64,000 nucleotides of DNA from positions 310,001 to 374,000 of the forward strand of contig WHVY01000005.1 in assembly GCA_022266195.1 (NCBI GenBank), in the 5' to 3' direction. Within the stretch, counting starts at the first letter, position 1, and each line of letters begins with the position of its first letter. Origin of the DNA: Tetranychus cinnabarinus. Its lineage: Eukaryota; Arthropoda; Arachnida; Trombidiformes; Tetranychidae. The notes beneath the pieces are model-generated. The model was not told where the DNA came from. It saw only the letters and a program-made list of their open reading frames with translations, and ran no database searches. This document shows positions 51,102 to 61,679 of the stretch, piece by piece. The position numbers were made by a program, and so were the translations under genes.

Positions 51102-51358
51102 TCAAACCAGTTGTCTTGTAGATTCTATGCTTTTGCGACCATCTGGATCATTTAGAATGACTGGCGCAGGTGAATCGGGTACACCAGGTGGACCAATTGG
51201 ACCAATTGGACCAGGGGGACCAGGGGGACCGATCGGGCCAGGGGACCTGGTGGACCAGGAGGGCCAGGAGGGCCAACTTGATCTGCAGTCAGAATTGAGC
51301 CGAAAATAGAAATGATTGCAATTGCAAAGATATAAAATACCATTTTAGTTGATTGCAT
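51102..51358 (-). pseudogene. short secreted collagen-like (Gly-X-Y) gene with a one-base frameshift
   Basis: The ATG at 51,358 opens a signal peptide of about 24 residues (hydrophobic core MVFYIFAIAIISIFG) followed by ADQV and Gly-Pro-Pro triplets. At 51,241-51,244 (+ strand GGGG) the triplet run loses its frame. The two identical triplet contexts at 51,214-51,218 and 51,224-51,228 have five Gs. One missing base explains the shift exactly, and the next frame continues with seven more Gly-X-Y triplets (GPIGPPGPPGPIGPIGPPGV), a short acidic/basic tail and a TGA at 51,102-51,104. Intact, it would encode about 85 residues. A TATA box sits about 105 bp upstream. The lesion is in a homopolymer, so either a true pseudogene or a sequencing/assembly error is possible. 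Collagen triplets suggest an extracellular or structural secretion product. Confidence 0.7.
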
Positions 51359-51460
51359 TTTCCCTTTTCTTGATGATTAGATGTTTTTGATGAGATTGAA
51401 ATAATGTAAAAACCACTGAACTAATTTTTAAAGTTACTGCATTTTTTCTACAAAATTCGA

Positions 51461-51468
51461 CTTTTATA
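51461..51468 (-). promoter_or_regulatory. TATA box of the collagen-like gene
   Basis: TATAAAAG on the minus strand (within AAGTATAAAAGTCG) lies about 100 bp before the ATG at 51,358, which would place transcription start roughly 70 bp before the ATG. Confidence 0.55.
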
Positions 51469-51472
51469 CTTA

Positions 51473-52001
51473 TCCTAATGCACAGATGTTTCTACTAGTT
51501 TATTGTTTGATGCATAGTGAATCATCGAATTATCATTACTCCGCGTGCAACTTGCTTAAACAAATACTGAGCAAATAATTTGTTTTAATTCAAACTCCAG
51601 TGTTTGAGTAACAGTTTTTTAACGCGAGGAAAATCAACATGATTATCAAGCCAATGTTCTAATTAAACTTAACATTTTTTAGCACGCAGAAGAGGCCAGA
51701 CTCAACTTGCAAGGACAAAATGGAACCTCTAGTCAGAGTTAGTGTACCTTCGTTCATCACGCTTATGTTTTGACATTTCTGATGCTCATTTACCTAAAAG
51801 ACCTTTAAACCTCAATTCTCAAAAGCATACCATCCAAATAAAAGAGAGCTAGAATGTCCGATTTTTGAGATATTGAAATAAATAAGACTGAATAGCCCTG
51901 TAGATTTGATAATAATAAATATTATAAACTATTTATCTCGAAGCTTTTCTTTCTCTTATCGCTTCTTCTAATAATACTCTTCTAATTAAAGATAGATAAA
52001 A
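51473..52001. other. intergenic DNA
   Basis: I see nothing beyond AT-rich sequence between the collagen-like promoter and the hAT-type element. Confidence 0.5.
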
Positions 52002-52009
52002 CAGATAAC

Positions 52010-52463
52010 TAGAGTTGCTCGGTTTCGGTTTCGATATGGATAATTATCGATAATTTCTCTTGAATAGGTTATCGATAAATTGCTGACGGTTTCGGTATCT
52101 CAATCCTAATGAAAACTCAGGCAAAGCATATGAAATTGGAGCTAGTGAAGCTGAAATTTGGACGAGACTTACTTTGATAAGCCTGTGGGATACCTATTCT
52201 CTTGTAATTAAGTCAATTGTAAAATTTAAGCCTTAAGTTGCAGATTTTTTTAAGTAGCCACTAGGCTTGAGCTGAAGCTTGTTTAGCTAAATGTTGATGT
52301 CATGTTTCTTGATCTCATTGCCTAATTTCTTTCGTTAAACGTTAATTAATTTCGATTTCGGTTTCGATAATCTAAATAATCGGTATATTTTTTGAGTATC
52401 GATAATTTTTTCACGGTTTCGGTATTATTCGGTTGATAATTTTTCTCAATACCGAACAACTCT
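52010..52463. mobile_element. 454-bp non-autonomous hAT-type element
   Basis: The left end TAGAGTTGCTCGG and right end CCGAACAACTCTA are inverted repeats with one mismatch in 13. The element is flanked on both sides by CAGATAAC (52,002-52,009 and 52,464-52,471), a perfect 8-bp target-site duplication as made by hAT transposases. Subterminal sequence is rich in CGGTTTCGGT and TATCGATAA repeats in both orientations. It encodes no transposase, so it depended on a related autonomous element. Confidence 0.88.
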
Positions 52464-52471
52464 ACAGATAA

Positions 52472-52741
52472 CTTAAAAAAATCATCAAAAAAGGTGAAGA
52501 TGGCAAATAAAGTGACCAAATGGTTTGTTTCTATGGTTTATGATATCTTTGCTTATCTTTTTTTTCTTGCGATTAAAAAATAATAAGCTCCATCAGTTTT
52601 CTCCCAGGACAGAACACCCTTTACTTCAATCATGTGTAAAATGGCAAATTGTTCATATGGATGTTCATCAAATCGCTCAATGCCAAGTAGTTTGATAAGC
52701 ATTTTTGAGATCAACAAAGAAACAATTGAGATTTTCATTCA
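52472..52741 (-). other. minus-strand coding-like patch beside the hAT element
   Basis: A 61-codon minus-strand frame from an ATG (52,738-52,553) has balanced composition (LLGIERFDEHPYEQFAILHM then SWEKTDGAYYFLIARKK). It has no recognised domain. It ends at the junction with the duplicated BTB-family unit and may be an exon fragment brought in by rearrangement. Confidence 0.25.
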
Positions 52742-53593
52742 TTGAAAACCTCTTCATGGATTCCATGTGGTCTATTCAGTCTAAATGAGACTATCTCTGA
52801 TTATATCATTTGTGATGAACACTTTTCAGATGTTGTGTTTGATGCTGGTCGAAAAGGAGTACGAATTGATTGGGTTCATCGCAAGTTTCGTTGGTTCAAC
52901 ATGATTGGATCAGCTTCAGCCTATTATGGACAGATTTATTCCGTGATCATGTCGCATGTGGAAATTCCTGAGTAAGTCAAATGATTTATAGAGTAGGTTT
53001 GCCATGTTTCCATCATCTTGAGTTTTTTGGAACCGAGCTTAAAATTTACTTTGTATCCAAACCTGTGTTGGCAAAAGCAATTGAGTAAAATGTTAGTTCA
53101 ATAATGAATATTATATTTTATTTTATCCTAAGAGCTAAAGTATTTTACTTGGATAATATTAACCAGGATTATTCATCTACAGATGAGGTATTTGGAGACT
53201 CATTTTTTGAATATGCAGGTTCTTTTGTTACTGTTGGTTTTTCAAAGCTCAAGAAGCTTTTCTGCCTTTTCCCACTTGATCGTAAAAGCTGGTATTTCGG
53301 TGATTTCACTGAGAACTGCCATCACTGGATCAATAATCAAGAGAACAATTTACATTATTAGTGAAGATTTGGCCTTTAGAATAATCGATCCAGTTAGTCG
53401 AAGCTGTTTTAAAACTGAATCATTCAAAGAATATCAATTTTCTTTTGAAAATTTGCAATTAGCAAATCATGGATCTAATTTGATTTCTATCGATAAAGCA
53501 TCCAAAGACCTACTTACTTATGATATTGGGAATAAAAAATGGACTTATTCAGGTAAGATGATAAATCCTTACCTCTTGATAGCAATCATTTAA
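52742..53593 (+). pseudogene. BTB-family C-terminal fragment (unit A)
   Basis: Exon-like segment 52,742-52,971 encodes the region matching the end of exon 1 of the minus-strand BTB genes (WIPCGLFS aligned to WEPCGTF; DVVFDAGRKGVRIDW to DVIFDSGRAGLRIDF; SASAYYGQIY to SPRAYYNELY). A GTAAGT donor at 52,972 and a CTAAG acceptor at 53,131-53,132 keep the intron position and phase of those genes. The second exon matches up to about 53,322 (LFCLFPLDRKSWYFGDF versus LFCFLPVEHVDWYKNPF), then shifts by one frame and continues to TAA at 53,591-53,593 (YIISEDLAFRI versus YIITKSLTFRI). The BTB and BACK parts are absent. With no N-terminal half and a frameshift, it is a truncated pseudogene, much diverged from its minus-strand neighbours. 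Confidence 0.8.
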
Positions 53594-55144
53594 GTTAATC
53601 TGCCAACCAAACACATAAAGAAACTTTACTTGAAAAAAGATTTAACACTGAAAGATTATCGATATGATTCAAATGACTCAGTGGCTGGAACTTCAAGAAA
53701 ATCCAATAAATGGGATCAATGTCGAGCGCAATGACAGCTCTAGCGACATTTGTCAAACAAGCTTTGGTTTTATTGGACACTGAAGTAATCTGTTGGATGA
53801 ATATTTGTTCAGATCAATAAATTGAAATAATATGATGATATGGCACGAGATGAAATACTGATTCTATTGTCTCAACAAGTAACAAGGAAAGATATTCCAG
53901 GATTTTTTTGGTGTCGATTATCCAAAGATGAAAAAGCTTTAACTCTTTGTTTTAGGAGAAGGTATATTTTTGGATCTTTTGATCATCATTTTTGACCGGT
54001 AACTTTTTTGCAATTTATTTACAGTTTTCTTGTTTCTCGTCAATAGGAAAGTTTGTTGCTCAACAATGACTAACGTTGACCTACGTTGCAGATTGAAACA
54101 ATAATCATTAAAATATTACAATTTCGATCACTAAAAGTACTTTGCTAAAACCAGTTGGATTCGCATTTTAGGCCAACGATTTATATCAGCTTATTTTAAC
54201 TTTAACTGAATTTCGTTTTGATGCGTTTAAGTAAAACACATTATATTATTATAATATGCTTTAAGTGTTGAAGTGCTAGCGCATTGATGACAATTTCACT
54301 ACCTTAACTTACAGGTTATTTCTTCAAATTTCGGTCGAAAAATCGAGAGAAAATGAAAATGTAATGGAGCGTCAGCTAACGCTCACTAGCTACGGTAAAT
54401 TTTATTCATTACTGCAGCTAATCCAGATTTACTCGATTCCAATAATTGAGTTGAAGCAATAGCTATGTTTATGAGGTTTTAATATTTCAATGCCACCTTA
54501 GTGAGATCAGTATTCAGGTTCTATCAGCTGAAGAACAAGTTGGCTTCATAAAGCAACCTCAATTTCACGTGAACGAAAATTATAGAACATTAACACGATT
54601 TTCGGCTTTAGGCCAATATATTTCAACATATTGATAATAATTTCACTCTATTAATTTACAATTGTATTGTCAATGCATCAAAATATTAGAAGTTAATTCG
54701 ATAAAAAATTGAGTTCATGTTCTTTTCATTCGCTTAATTAATCATAATTAATAACTGTGGCTGCAGAGTTGTGATTATTTAATATCCGAAGATTCAACCA
54801 ATATTCAGATCCTTTCAACTGACAAACAAATTAGCTTTACAAAACAGCTCAACCGTGCTCGCGACACAAAAAACCAATCTAGCAAATTGTTTGACCCTTC
54901 GATTCCTCACTACTTCATCATCTTATTACTGCATTGTTATTACAGTGACTACAACTTTCGAACTAAAGAAATGTCAAGTGATTTAAAAATAAGAAGAGTA
55001 TCTCGATTCTCGGCTAAATGTTAATACACTCGACTTAAATGAAAACTTCACTTTATTAATTTACAGTTGTATCTCTAATACAGAGAAATGCAATAAAACA
55101 AATCAATAAAAAATTGGAAGGTAATGAAATTGGTCAATGAGGTA
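53594..55144. other. non-coding part of unit A
   Basis: This aligns with 59.83-61.68 kb of unit B. A 51-codon + strand frame at 53,840-53,995 (MARDEILILLSQQVTRKDIP and on) looks coding-like but its counterpart in unit B is broken, so it is not annotated as a gene. Around 54,233-54,260 lies the empty site corresponding to the inverted-repeat element inserted in unit B. Confidence 0.55.
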
Positions 55145-55310
55145 CCGAATCTACCCTATCCCACACCGCTTGATGCAACGGGTAGAATTGACAACCGCCC
55201 AACAGTTAATGGCCTAAGACTTTAACGCTCGTTTAAGCGGCTGCCGCTTCACCCGAACAGCCCTAGGACCCTGTCAGACGCTGTCAGCCCTTTTGACAGC
55301 ACACTACTTT
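55145..55310. ncRNA. candidate structured RNA, copy A
   Basis: A GC-richer segment in AT-rich DNA with several stems: CTACCC/GGGTAG (55,151-55,156 with 55,180-55,185), CCTAAG/CCTAGG (55,213-55,218 with 55,262-55,267, one mismatch), AAGCGG/CCGCTT with loop CTG (55,235-55,249) and CTGTC/GACAG at the 3' end. CTGTCAG occurs twice, 10 bp apart. Compared with copy B at 61.7 kb, single-stranded blocks such as GTTAATGGCCTAAGACTTT and AGGACCCTGTCAGACGCTGT are nearly identical while stems change on both sides. Strand is undetermined. It could be an RNA gene or the structured end of a mobile element. No known family is recognised. Confidence 0.45.
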
Positions 55311-56014
55311 ACTTAATGGACTAAGTTTCAACTTGAGTAATAATAATGATATAATAAGGTACTAATATTATATCAGTTTCTTTTCATTTTATTCACTATT
55401 ACAGATAATCAAGTTTGACAAGATCATTCCAATCACATAATTCAATAAATGTCAAAATTTAAATTCTTTTTTCCTGTTTATTTACTTAACTTGATCATAA
55501 TTAATAACTGTGGCTACAGAGTTGTAATTATTGAATGTGCAAAGATTCAACCAATATACAGATTCTTTCAACTTGTGAACAAATTACGAATCAACTCCAC
55601 TTAGCATGTGGTTCAAAAGGAGAAACTAGCAATTGGATCATGCAAAACATTGTGAAATTCATCTCCATGGTGTGAATGGTCCTTGGATTTTGAAAGTCAA
55701 TCGTTTTAACATCACATTGATAGCAAAGGGGTTTCAATCTTTAAACGGAAGAAGTTGTGCTTGTACGTAATAGCGAGATTCTTGATGCAGGACAACGTGT
55801 TTTCCTATTTTAAGCCACTATATAAATTAGTAAAATTTTACAAACATTACAAGAAATTTCATATTAAAACAAGTCAAGATTTTATTCAGTCTAATTACAA
55901 TTATCTCTAAGTTTACCACTATGTGCACTATTTATTAAATGGGATACAGTGAATACAAAAGTCTCATTCATTACATGTGTAATGGTGATACTAACATAAT
56001 GATAAAATTAAATA
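55311..56014. other. spacer downstream of BTB gene 1
   Basis: AT-rich, aligned to the same place in unit B (61.85-62.55 kb). It includes the 3' untranslated region of the minus-strand gene near 55.9-56.0 kb. Confidence 0.5.
55931..55936 (-). terminator. polyadenylation signal of BTB gene 1
   Basis: AATAAA on the minus strand lies 79 bp after the stop codon at 56,015. A second AATAAA occurs near 55,880. Confidence 0.5.
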
Positions 56015-57605
56015 TTACTTAACTCTCTTTTTTGAATATAACTTTTTAATAAACTGAACTGGAAGATCAGTTGAAGTCAAAGCTATCATTTTATGTTCAG
56101 AATATATTTGTCCATTCAATTTGTCCCATATCTTCTTGCGAGTATCGAACATCATTATTTTGTTTTGCGATTTTACTAAAAGTACCACATTGGACTTGTG
56201 CGAATCGAGATGCAAATCTTCAAATGTGTAATGCATGTCTTCAAACGGTTTAGACTTCTCTATGGTTTTCTTCACCATATCAAAGATGCGAAAAGTCAAT
56301 GATTTAGTAATGATGTAACATACATCGTTTAAGATTATAGCATGTACTCGATGATCGGCGAATGGGTTTTTATACCAATCGACGTGTTCAACGGGAAGGA
56401 AACAGAATAAATTTTGGTCCTTTTGAGTGTAACAAATTATATTCATTTTTCCGTTATGCTCAATCAATGTGTTTTTTTCCAGATCAACCCAATGGTCAAT
56501 TTTTTTAACTCCATCTTGTATGTAGGCTCTGTAGGAACTGTCAAGAGTGGTAGAAAACAATAAGATAATTGAAAATTAGATTGTCAATAAAAATTTAAAT
56601 TAGCCAAACTCACCTCTCTCTTTCAAATTTCGGCTTGAAACGATCGTACAATTCATTATAATAAGCACGCGGAGATCCAGATATTTCCAGCCAGCGATAT
56701 TGCATTTTACCAAAATCAATTCTTAGTCCAGCTCGTCCAGAATCAAAGATAACATCCACCACATTGTCGATGATTCCGCTAGGAATTTTATAGTTAGCTT
56801 CAAATGTGCCACAAGGCTCCCAACAATTTTCACCGGTGTAATAACTAATCCCAATGAAATCAGTTTTTACAAAATATATAGCAATTAAATTTTTCTCTTT
56901 GATTCGGCTATTAAAACAAGAATTACGACATTCCCCGGGTTCACATGCCAGTTCATCAAGTTGTGGGCGATTTTCGACGATGAATCTATTTTCTTTTATC
57001 TGCAAATAACAGTCTTTAAAGGTATAACACCATCGTATGCATTTCATCAGCTCCTGTAGATGAACACCACGCGATCGTTCATGCTTAATCCATTTAAGGA
57101 TGGCTTGAAACACTTGATACTCGGTTTCGATTGATAAATCCAAAGATAGAATGTATTTAACTACTTCCAACGGGAATTCCAAAAAATATTCACCATTGAT
57201 GACCCTCAGAAAATTTTGACTCAAAAAAGAATTGAGCATGTTGAAGTTCAGCAACGAAGAATCATCTTTCACATGCTTAATTAACTTAGGGATTTGTTTG
57301 GCAGTAAAATTTTCGCCAAAAAATGATATACAAGAATTTTTGATTGATTCGATTTTCAGATGCTCCGAAACTGTGTGCATCGGTATAACGTTGTTCATAT
57401 TGATTACAATCCAATCGGAATACACCCAATTAATCACTGATTCGAAACAAGATTCATTTAGATCAAATTGAAATTTCCTCACAACTTGAGAAGAACACAA
57501 TTCATTAAAAAATGGAATTTTTTCACAAATCAATGATTTAGAAACTGAATATCTTGATGAGCGATTAATTAACTCGATTTGATCTTCACTTTTGATCTGA
57601 ATCAT
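56015..57605 (-). CDS. BTB-BACK domain protein, copy 1
   Basis: Two exons, 57605-56614 and 56537-56015, encode 504 residues across a 76-bp GT-AG intron (AG|GTGAG donor, GACAG|T acceptor, the codon AGT split 2+1). The first in-frame ATG is at 57,605; the frame is open upstream but offers no ATG. Residues 1-98 match the BTB fold without its first strands (VSKSLICEKIPFFNEL, FESVINWVYSDWIVI). Residues about 100-200 match BACK (FPLEVVKYILSLDL, EYQVFQAILKWIKHE). The remaining 300 residues are a kelch-like beta-rich region without classical double-glycine kelch motifs. BTB-BACK proteins usually act as substrate adaptors of Cullin-3 ubiquitin ligases; that role is inferred from the family. It is about 80% identical by eye to copy 2, with no lesion visible. 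Confidence 0.85.
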
Positions 57606-57980
57606 AATGCAAACAACAACGGTAAAGATCAAGATCGATAAAAACAGCTTACTTATTAAAATTTAACTTTTTCGAATAGAAACAAAATTTTAAGAAACAG
57701 TTTGGACAAACTCACAGTTATAATGATGAATTTGAAAAGAAACAGTTTTACAAAGAGTAAGTTATACTCTTTGAGTTTTACAGACGATCACAAGACATGC
57801 GTGTCCTTCGTTTTTGTTTATCTTGTTGATCAATCACCGCTAATTGTTAAAGATTCAAATTTTAACCGTTTATTGTGCAAACGGTTTTTGTTGAATATCT
57901 TTTGGATCAAGATCAACAATAAATATTAGTTGAACTTTTTACTGTTTCCAATTTCATCTCTTTAGTTGACTTTCAAGTGT
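57606..57980. other. upstream region of BTB gene 1
   Basis: The promoter and 5' untranslated region should lie here. I see no unambiguous TATA box. A 75-codon + strand frame overlaps it without support. Confidence 0.45.
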
Positions 57981-58432
57981 TTTAGACTGTTAATTGGGTA
58001 AGATTTCATGCCATTACATGAAATGCTAAAACCCTGATTTTAATTGATTGTTAAAATATGCTTATAAACATTAAATTTTACTTAAAAAATAATTAAAGTC
58101 AATAATCCAATTTAGAAATTCAAAAAATTTATTGACAAACGAGATTTGAACCCGAAACCTCCATAATTACAATTGCACCTTTAACCACTGAGCTAACCTT
58201 TAACTCAAAAATAAATTCTTTTTAATTATGAATTTACTAAAAATGCCCAATTTTTGACCTCAAATATCTCAGGAACCATTGAGCATACAGAAAAAACCCT
58301 TTAAGGTATTTCCTAACTCAACATTCTCTATCGAATGACACCTGACTCATTCAAATCCGTTTAAGGCATCTCGTGGGGTTCCCTTGTTAGTTAAACTTTT
58401 AATTGGATAAGATTTGATGCCATTACATGAAA
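57981..58432 (-). mobile_element. tRNA-like insert bounded by direct repeats
   Basis: Two direct repeats of about 35 bp, sharing ATTGG(G/A)TAAGATTT and ATGCCATTACATGAAA, lie at 57,981-58,023 and 58,387-58,432, about 406 bp apart. Between them the minus strand carries RNA polymerase III promoter boxes of a tRNA: box A TAGCTCAGTGG (58,195-58,185) and box B GGTTCAAATCTC (58,152-58,141), the latter in a T-arm-like hairpin CGGG-TTCAAAT-CTCG. The acceptor stem does not pair and the anticodon stem is poor, so it is not a working tRNA. A tRNA-derived SINE or a degenerate tRNA copy fits best. The flanking repeats are longer than normal target duplications. Confidence 0.5.
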
Positions 58433-59073
58433 CTCGAGTATTTAACACAATGATTATGATTTTTCGCTAGCCTCGAGTAACAAATGACCATTAAATATGT
58501 TTCTTTTTCACCATTAGATTCAAATCAAATTAAGTGTTCAACAGAATTAGCAATCGAAATTGCAACTAAACACTGATTTACCAAATGAGAATGAAGCAAT
58601 TGACTTTGCTATGAGAAATACTAAAACATGGCTTGGAGACAGTTAACCCTTTTTGTTTTATTTATCAATTCGAGCCTTAACTCTCTGTTCTTAATTTCTC
58701 CACAACATGTAACTAATTCAATATTGTCAATGACTCTGTTGGGATACTTTCTTTATCGTTATTGTTTAATCGTTTCCCATTGGCGTTGAATTTTAAAAAT
58801 CGTTTTGTGTAGCGATACAATTGATACAATGCATTGAGATATAAATATTTGAAATTGAATAATTATTACTTGGAACACATGGCATGAAGATTTATCTTCG
58901 TCCTTTACAATACATTAATTAATACGATTCTTAGGTTTCGCTTAAAATCCTTCATAACAGCTTTCAGTTATTCTGAACGTGATGGATTCTATTTTTAATA
59001 TGCTTTTGATTTTGTCAAAGTATTCATGGTCAAATGAATAGGCAATCAAGAAAAGATTCTCATTCAACCTAAG
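58433..59073. other. spacer before unit B
   Basis: AT-rich sequence; nothing recognisable. Confidence 0.5.
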
Positions 59074-59826
59074 ACCTCTTCGTGGATTCCATGTGGTCTA
59101 TTCAGTCTAAATGAGACTATCTCTGATTAAATGTATTAACTTAATTTGTGATTCCGTGTATTGGGGTTTTGATAAGGAGAAAAGTATCCAACAATTAAGT
59201 GAGAAGTGCATTCAATTCAAACCCAACATTTCTGCAAAATCCTCTGACCATATGAACATTCAGAGGCATGATAAGCCTCTTTTGTTTAGTTTGATGAGGT
59301 GCATTATTTTTGATAATGAAACATAATTATTATGAATCAAAACAATTTACATTCCCTTGATTACCTTATTACATATCAGTAGACTCATGAAAAAATTGTT
59401 TTCCTGGTCTCTAGGTTTGCAGTGGATGCAGTGCAGTCTCTAAGTGGATTCAGTTAACACCCAACATTTCTGCGAAATCCTCTGACCATATGAAAATTCA
59501 GAGACGTGACATAATAAGCATTTTTGTTTAGTCCGATGTCGTACTTAATTGTTTGTTTGATAACGAAAAATTTACATTCCCTTGATTACCTTATTAAATA
59601 TTAGTCGACTCATGAAAAAACCGTTTTTTCGGTCTCTAGGTTTCAACAACTATTATCGGATTGGATTGATGGTGGTGTAATTCAGATGTTATGCTTTATG
59701 CTGATCGAGAGGGAGTACGAATTGATTGGATTCGCTGGTTAAACATGATTGGATCATCTTCAGACTATCATGGGTGGATATATCCAGTGGTCATGTGTCA
59801 TGTGGAAATTTCTGAGCGTGTCAAAT
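59074..59826 (+). pseudogene. BTB-family fragment (unit B), interrupted
   Basis: 59,074-59,130 is almost identical to 52,748-52,804 (TGGATTCCATGTGGTCTATT and on). The homology then breaks for about 540 bp and resumes at about 59,676-59,826 (GGAGTACGAATTGATTGG, AACATGATTGGATCATCTTC, ATGTGGAAATT). Frame is lost by substitutions and small deletions. The second exon present in unit A at 53.13-53.59 kb is missing here. Thus unit B holds a more decayed copy of the same + strand pseudogene. Confidence 0.75.
59221..59640. repeat. tandem duplication inside the interruption, period about 225-238 bp
   Basis: ACCCAACATTTCTGC starts at 59,221 and again at 59,459. Both copies continue with AAATCCTCTGACCATATGAA, TTTACATTCCCTTGATTACC, GACTCATGAAAAAA and GGTCTCTAGGTTT. 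Confidence 0.75.
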
Positions 59827-60302
59827 AGTTCAGTGGTTGAAACTCCTAGAATCCAATAGATGGAATAAAGGTCGATGTCAGTAACAATGTCAAACTCTAG
59901 CGAATTTGTCAACTAAGCTTTGGTTTTATTCGGCATTGAAGCAATCTGTTTGATGAATATTTGTTCAAACCAATAGATTGAGATAATGGGATTATATGAC
60001 ATGTGATAAAATAATTGTTCAAACAAGTAACATAGAAGGAGATTCTAGGATTTTTTTGGTGCTAATTATCCAAAGATGAATAGGCTTTAACTCTTTGTTT
60101 TAGGAAAAGGTATTTTTGCTTTGGATCTTTTGCTCACCAGTTTTGATCGTTAACTTTTTGACAATTTATCTACAGTTTTCTTGTTTGGTCACTAAAGGTT
60201 CTTTTCTAGAAGCCAATGATCCGCATTCTAGCCCCAACAATTTGTCTCAGCTGATTGTAACTTCAACTAAATTTTTCTTGGATTTGTTCAAGTAAAACAC
60301 AT
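59827..60302. other. non-coding part of unit B
   Basis: Aligned with about 53.68-54.24 kb in unit A (GCTTTGGTTTTATT, GATGAATATTTGTTCA, CTTTAACTCTTTGTTTTAGG shared). The short coding-like frame present in unit A is broken here. Confidence 0.55.
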
Positions 60303-60304
60303 TA

Positions 60305-60811
60305 CCGGGTGTGGCATAAGTCACGTACAGCATATTTTCCGATTTTTCTCAGCAACTGTAATAGTTATCGCCACCAAATTTTTTAGGTATTTTTCTCGAG
60401 CCGTCGGTTGAGTTTTGTGAAAGTTTCTCGTTAAAAATTCGAATTTCGAAAAATGCCGTTTCTTAGCGGCAAGATCGCACATTTTTTATAAAACAATATT
60501 ATCTTTACAAAGAAGACATCAAAGCCACTAAACGGAACTAACCAAGTGCCACGAAGGGTCAAAACACCCTTGCAACTAAGCCATAAAGGCGTAGGAAGAA
60601 AAAACTTCAATTCTCGAATTTTTCATTGCGAGACAATATTTTGCGTTTTTCGTGTCATAACGATCGCTAGTAAAGGTTGGCACTTTATGCATATAGTCAA
60701 ATGACAACCGAAGAAGCGCTGATTACAATGAGAAAAACCGTTTTGAAGTATCTCTATCGGTGCAAAAGTTATTCACGAAAATATGCTGTACCTGACTTAT
60801 GCCACACCCGG
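60305..60811. mobile_element. 507-bp inverted-repeat element in a TA target (Tc1/mariner-like MITE)
   Basis: The left end CCGGGTGTGGCATAAGTCA and right end TGACTTATGCCACACCCGG are inverted repeats continuing for about 34 bp with one mismatch (on to GTACAGCATATTTTC). The element is flanked by TA on both sides (60,303-60,304 and 60,812-60,813), the target duplicated by Tc1/mariner-class transposases. It has no open frame for a transposase. Unit A preserves the uninterrupted site: AAACACATTA joins a variant of ATGCTTTAAGTGTTG around 54,236-54,270. The insertion therefore followed the duplication, unless it was lost from unit A. Confidence 0.9.
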
Positions 60812-60813
60812 TA

Positions 60814-61679
60814 CATGCTTTATGTGTTGTCACATGCAGTGTCAACACATTGGTAAAAATGTCACTACAGCAATTATGCTTTAAATTTTGGTCAAAAATT
60901 GAGAGAAAATAAAATTTGTCATGAAGCGTCCAGCAATCAGACCAGATTCTGATTTATTATCATTCTTATGATCCTTTCCGATCTTTCAACTACTCACTAC
61001 TTCACTTCATCAACTAGGATTCAACAAACAATTATTAATACTTAAATCATATGATACTTATATTAACACTCAGCTTATTTAGTTTATTCAATATAAGATA
61101 GTTTGACTACACTCACCTACCAGAAAGTGCACATAACATTTTTCAATGATATTAAGACGGAGTTATATCTACTTTTGAATTTCTTGGAATTAATCATTAC
61201 GCTCGTTTAAACTTCTATTACTTATAATAGAAACAAAAAGAATCGACCCCATCCCATCTACATCACTCATGCTAACTTGATCAAATCTTTAACCACTGGG
61301 CTAGTTGTTCATGCAAAAAAATTTTATACAATTTATGAAAGTTATTATGGAAACAGTCACTAGTACTTTTGTTTAAATGAAAATTATTTCGTTAAACGCG
61401 AAAAGGAAATAATTTTGCATTTTAACTTTATGATTACACACTCTCTCTAGTTTGTATACGCCACAAGACTTTGGCTGACTGGGCAACTTTCGAACTAAAG
61501 AAATGTCAAACGATTAAAAAAATGTGAAAAGTAACTCAATTCTCTGCTAAAGGCCAGTATATTGAATATATTGATGATAACTTTACTTCATTAATCTACA
61601 GTTGTATCCTCAATACAGAAAAATGTAATAAATTAATTCAATAAAAAAATGAGAAGTAATGAAATTGGTCATTAAGATG
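60814..61679. other. non-coding part of unit B
   Basis: Aligned in patches with 54.25-55.14 kb of unit A. No gene is recognised. Confidence 0.5.

Noticed and set aside
53840..53995. 51-codon + strand exon-like frame in unit A
   Set aside because: It looks coding and is followed by a possible donor, but the aligned sequence in unit B is broken and no family is recognised.
58130..58205. Functional tRNA gene
   Set aside because: Box A and box B are good, but the acceptor ends do not pair and the anticodon stem is poor, so I call it tRNA-derived and not a tRNA gene.
59111..59326. 71-codon + strand frame in the unit B interruption
   Set aside because: It begins in the pseudogene fragment and runs through the tandem duplicate, and the second tandem copy is not open. 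Probably fortuitous.
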